Source: Bacillota bacterium (GTDB taxonomy: Bacteria > Bacillota > Clostridia > Lachnospirales > Lachnospiraceae). From it: DNA of 64,000 nucleotides. The position numbers and the translations under genes are program-made. The notes under the pieces were generated by a model. The model saw only the letters and a program-made list of their open reading frames with translations, had not been told where the DNA came from and made no database searches. Of the stretch, positions 61,392 to 64,000 are shown in pieces (position 1 is the first letter of the stretch; each line of letters begins with the position of its first letter). Where the stretch lies: positions 21,167-85,166 of the forward strand of contig JAEYRK010000079.1 of the NCBI GenBank assembly GCA_023435645.1, given 5' to 3'.

Positions 61392-61967
61392 ATGAAAAGC
61401 AATGAGGAAAAGGTATTGTCTGCTTCTGAAAAGATATTGAATGCTGCAGAGAGACATTTTTATCAAGAAGGCATACAGTCAGTGGGGATTGACAAGATTC
61501 TTAAGGAATCGGGAGTGGCAATGAATACGCTGTATAAGTACTTCCCGTCAAAAGATGTCCTAGTGGAACAATATCTAATAAACAGAGATATAAGATGGAG
61601 AAAGTGGTTCAACAGCTATATCCATTCACAGGCAAGTCTAAAAGAAAATATCTTATCTTTATTTGATGCCCTAAATGATTGGTTCCATGAAAGTGATTTT
61701 AGGGGATGTGCATTTATAAATGCAGCAGGTGAATTAGGAGATACGAAACCCGATGTCTACAGAATAATAAAAGAACATAAAGAAAATGTTTATTTGGATC
61801 TATTGAATCTTTGCTTAGCTTCAAATTCTCCTAATGCAGAAAAACTTGCCCGGCAACTTATGATTCTTATTGAAGGGGCAATTGTGCGGGCTTATCTAAA
61901 CGGTAATCAAGATGCGGCTATATGTGCTAAAGAAATAGCGGTCATGTTATTAGAGAATCATGAGTAA
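61392..61967 (+). CDS. TetR/AcrR-family transcriptional regulator
   Basis: 191 residues. The N-terminal HTH is KILNAAERHFYQEGIQSVGI, DKILKESGVAMNTLYKYFPSK, with a ligand-binding C-terminal domain containing DFRGCAFINAAGELGD and LMILIEGAIVRAY, as in the YxaF/LmrA branch. ATG 61392 has AGGAGG eight bases upstream; GTG 61386 is too close to it. It probably controls itself and the divergent DJ-1 gene through the dyads at 61261 and 61298. Confidence 0.93.
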   Translation: MKSNEEKVLSASEKILNAAERHFYQEGIQSVGIDKILKESGVAMNTLYKYFPSKDVLVEQYLINRDIRWRKWFNSYIHSQASLKENILSLFDALNDWFHESDFRGCAFINAAGELGDTKPDVYRIIKEHKENVYLDLLNLCLASNSPNAEKLARQLMILIEGAIVRAYLNGNQDAAICAKEIAVMLLENHE

Positions 61968-62090
61968 ATTCAATGTTTTATGTGGATTGTAAACTGGCAA
62001 GCAGGGTAAGGTAGTAGGTAACTTGCAAAAAAATAACGTACTTTATAATAGAATAGAGGAAATCCTTGATGGATAAGGAATTGAACGAGA

Positions 62091-62124
62091 AAGTACATTT
62101 TTAAAGAAATGTACTTTTTTTTTT
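62091..62124 (+). terminator. terminator of the TetR gene
   Basis: AAGTACATTT and AAATGTACTT with a 6-nt loop and a run of T. Confidence 0.9.
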
Positions 62125-62230
62125 GAGCTTTACTTTTAGGAATAATAGTTGGTAGTGTTCGTGGACGAAACGGTGGTATAGTGATATATGAAAACACAAT
62201 AATTGACATAATGATATTTTTGAGATATAA

Positions 62231-62247
62231 TTGATTATCATTATCAA
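62231..62247. promoter_or_regulatory. Fur-box-like site
   Basis: The complement TTGATAATGATAATCAA contains GATAATGATAATCA, matching the first 14 positions of the 19-bp Fur consensus, and is itself a near-perfect dyad. It is 218 bases before the DUF1761 gene; the sequence between (62248-62464) shows no ORF. Confidence 0.45.
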
Positions 62248-62464
62248 TTAGTCGTACTTATGTTGATAGACCCAACATTTAGGCTTGAAACAAATTGAGT
62301 CCCCATTATTTTCATCAGGAAATATAGAATTACAATATCAAGTTGTTCATTGAGTTAGCGTATCAGCAATATCCACGAAATAGAATCTAAAAAGAACTTA
62401 AAAGGGTTATATCAAATCAAAAAAATGATGTTGTTACCTTAGAAAAGGCAAGGAGGAAAAACAT

Positions 62465-62890
62465 ATGATTGATTTAAGAATTTCTATTTTACCATTTTTC
62501 ATTATATTTGTATCAAACTTTTTCCTCAGTTGGATATATTATTCACCCATGGCTCCATGGTTTAAAACATGGCAAATCGGTGTGGGAGCGGATTTAAATA
62601 AAACTAAAATGACCGAGGAAGACAAGAAGAGCATGCCGAGACTCATGGGAGGTGCTGTCGTTGCATCGTTCCTGCTTTCTTATGGATTGCAGATCATCGT
62701 ACATAGTATTAATGCCACTGATTTTACATCCGGAGCTTTCGTTGGATTTGTATTATGGATGGGATTTGTCATAACGCATAGTCTGAACACACAATTTGAA
62801 GGGAGAAAACCCATCGTCTTGGTCATAAATAATGTTCTATATTTGGTGACCTATACGATCTTTGGCGGCATTATAGCAGTATTGGGATAA
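62465..62890 (+). CDS. DUF1761 family membrane protein
   Basis: 141 residues with four hydrophobic helices (SILPFFIIFVSNFFLSWIYY, VVASFLLSYGLQIIV, FVGFVLWMGFVITHSL, VLVINNVLYLVTYTIFGGI). WIYYSPMAPWFKTW and the central His of ITHSLNTQFEGR fit DUF1761, of unknown function. AAGGAGGAAAAACAT precedes the start. Confidence 0.85.
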   Translation: MIDLRISILPFFIIFVSNFFLSWIYYSPMAPWFKTWQIGVGADLNKTKMTEEDKKSMPRLMGGAVVASFLLSYGLQIIVHSINATDFTSGAFVGFVLWMGFVITHSLNTQFEGRKPIVLVINNVLYLVTYTIFGGIIAVLG

Positions 62891-63251
62891 AATGATCGTT
62901 CCTTTTTTAGTGACAAGGAGGGAAAAATAATAGAAAAAATAGGTATATGAAGTCATGTCCTTATTGCAAAGGTCTACGTAGAAAAAGAAAGACTTCTTTT
63001 AATATAAATGCACTCACGTATTTTGTGGGTGCATTTACTTAGAAATAAAGTTCATTTTTGAGATGTTTTTATTAAATAAAATTTTCAGTTTACATGAAAA
63101 TTAAAGTTCATTTTTTGCTTTTTATAAGAATTTTTTTCGGTTATTTTTAGCATTTTTAGTAAAACTTAGAAATTATGTACTTTTAGCAATATCACTACAA
63201 AGACTTATATAAACTAAGTTTTGATTTTTTCAGTTATAATAGTATATTTCT
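62891..63251. other. AT-rich intergenic region with one hairpin
   Basis: AAATGCACTCAC and GTGGGTGCATTT (63006-63036) form a strong stem without a T-tract. ATG 62947 could encode a 31-residue peptide starting MKSCPYCKGLRRKRK, but it has no clear ribosome-binding site and runs through the hairpin. AAAGTTCATTTTT occurs twice, near 63047 and 63104. Nothing else was seen. Confidence 0.4.
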
Positions 63252-64000
63252 TTATGTTGGCTCCCTTAGCTTCACCACATTTGCAGCACTGCGGCGGCGG
63301 CTATCCTCAATCGCTGCGTAGTGCTTCTTTGTAGTATTGACATCCTTGTGTCCCAGAACATCGGCTACCAGATAGATATCCCCGGTTTCCCTATAGAGGC
63401 TGGTGCCGTAGGTACTGCGAAGCTTATGGGGTGTAATTTTTTTAAGCTTGGTTACATTCTGCGAATATTTCTTAACAAGGTTTTCGACGGAACGAACATT
63501 CAGCCTTTTCTGCTGCAGGGACAGGAAGAGGGCATTGGTATGACCTTCCACGGGGACGATCTGTTTGCGCTCCTCTAGATAGTTCAACAGAGCCTCCCTT
63601 ACCTCATCACCGAAGTAAACCACTACCTCATAGCCACCCTTACGACGTATCTTAATCCCGTTATTATCAAAATCCACATCATTGAGATCGAGTCCCACAC
63701 ATTCACTGACACGGATACCGGTCCCGAGCAGGAGCGTCATCAATGCCAGATCTCGAACCTTTGTCTTCTCATGGTATTTCTGTTGGGTCTTCGTCATATT
63801 TTCGGCCTTCTCTACCTCATCCAGAAGCCGAACTACCTCATCAATCTCAAGACGTATGATTTCCTTCTGGTGGAGCTTCGGAACGCTGACGAAGGAGGCG
63901 GGATTGGTTGTTATCATTTCCTTCTTATAGAAGTAGTTGTAGAAGCTGCGAAGGGAGACCAGCTTACGCTTTTTACCGTTCTCCGTATTGATTCGCTCGA
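63252..64000 (-). CDS. tyrosine recombinase (XerC/XerD-like integrase), 5' end beyond window
   Basis: The minus-strand frame is open to the window edge (upstream residues ERINTENGKKRKLVSLRSFY are the end of the core-binding domain). The catalytic domain has Arg in LGTGIRVSECVGLDL, Lys in RRKGGYEVVVY, HKLRSTY, GHKDVNTTK and the nucleophile Tyr in KKHYAAI, so all active-site residues are present. It resembles host-type Xer recombinases more than large phage integrases. It stands at the edge of the accessory region, but whether it is the island's integrase or a core gene cannot be told from this window. Confidence 0.9.
   Translation of the reverse strand, partial: ERINTENGKKRKLVSLRSFYNYFYKKEMITTNPASFVSVPKLHQKEIIRLEIDEVVRLLDEVEKAENMTKTQQKYHEKTKVRDLALMTLLLGTGIRVSECVGLDLNDVDFDNNGIKIRRKGGYEVVVYFGDEVREALLNYLEERKQIVPVEGHTNALFLSLQQKRLNVRSVENLVKKYSQNVTKLKKITPHKLRSTYGTSLYRETGDIYLVADVLGHKDVNTTKKHYAAIEDSRRRSAANVVKLREPT

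Noticed and set aside
62947..63040. 31-residue CPYC peptide
   Set aside because: No convincing ribosome-binding site, and the frame runs through a hairpin; kept only as a note in the intergenic entry.
1..64000. CRISPR arrays, tRNA or rRNA genes, prophage structural genes
   Set aside because: No regularly spaced repeats with unique spacers, no cloverleaf-like GGTTCGAATC-type T arms and no phage modules were seen by eye. A tRNAscan or Infernal search was not possible.
63252..64000. Reading the tyrosine recombinase as the integrase of a 42-63 kb genomic island
   Set aside because: No attachment-site direct repeats could be found at the island borders and the protein resembles a host-type Xer recombinase, so the link is not supported.

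Overview
The window looks like a chromosomal segment of a strictly anaerobic, xylan-degrading member of the Lachnospiraceae (Clostridium cluster XIVa, in the neighbourhood of Lachnoclostridium phytofermentans, Anaerocolumna or Mobilitalea). This is inferred from gene content and order: formate-tetrahydrofolate ligase, paired pyrB/pyrI, a TIGR03960 / TIGR03936 / RNase G / rplU-prp-rpmA / obg / yhbY / nadD / yqeK / rsfS block, an N-terminally extended L27 with its Prp protease, divergent lexA / LysM genes, strong AGGAGG ribosome-binding sites, and a secreted multidomain xylanase. The exact species cannot be read from the sequence.

Layout. Positions 1-17.8 kb are housekeeping: the end of ftsK, two tandem ATP-grasp ligases, a HAD phosphatase, fhs, an Fe/Mn superoxide dismutase homologue, pyrI-pyrB, a SWIM/SNF2 helicase, bioY-birA, a zinc-ribbon membrane protein, tyrS and an acyltransferase. 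Positions 17.9-23.3 kb hold an ABC-2 exporter with its own LuxR-type two-component system, laid out like the Bacillus linearmycin-resistance locus lnrLMN-lnrJK, with a perfect dyad in front. Positions 23.6-37.5 kb are the conserved ribosome/RNA-maturation block, interrupted by ybaK, a DUF1576 membrane protein, a transposase scrap and an orphan sugar-binding lipoprotein. Positions 37.7-42 kb hold lexA facing a YneA-like LysM protein across three SOS-box-like sites, then aspartokinase and a nitroreductase.

From about 42 kb the character changes to accessory DNA. There is a dead IS (catalytic Asp replaced by Tyr, plus a frameshift). Its right end coincides with the promoter of an antibiotic-resistance operon made of a nine-residue leader peptide, an attenuator, a Mef-type macrolide efflux pump, a Cys-rich KTR protein and a Cfr/RlmN-family radical SAM methyltransferase. 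The methyltransferase lies between two exact 30-bp direct repeats. Next comes a chimera in which the N-terminus of a conjugative-element sigma-like protein runs in frame into a fragment of alanyl-tRNA synthetase. Positions 48-58 kb encode two large secreted proteins: a 1990-residue CBM9/esterase/GH10 xylanase, and a 931-residue Ig/Big_2 surface protein. Positions 58-63 kb carry small stress and regulatory genes (VOC, DUF4865, DinB, DJ-1/PfpI with a divergent TetR, DUF1761), and a tyrosine recombinase runs off the right edge.

The most interesting part is 42.0-47.5 kb, where several separate mobile events seem to have assembled and broken a ribosome-targeting resistance island. Other points of note are a possible AUA start codon, clusters of A-rich 10-13 bp intergenic tandem repeats, and the lnr-type dyad operator. 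Nothing here could be checked against a database; family names come from recognised motifs and general protein similarity.
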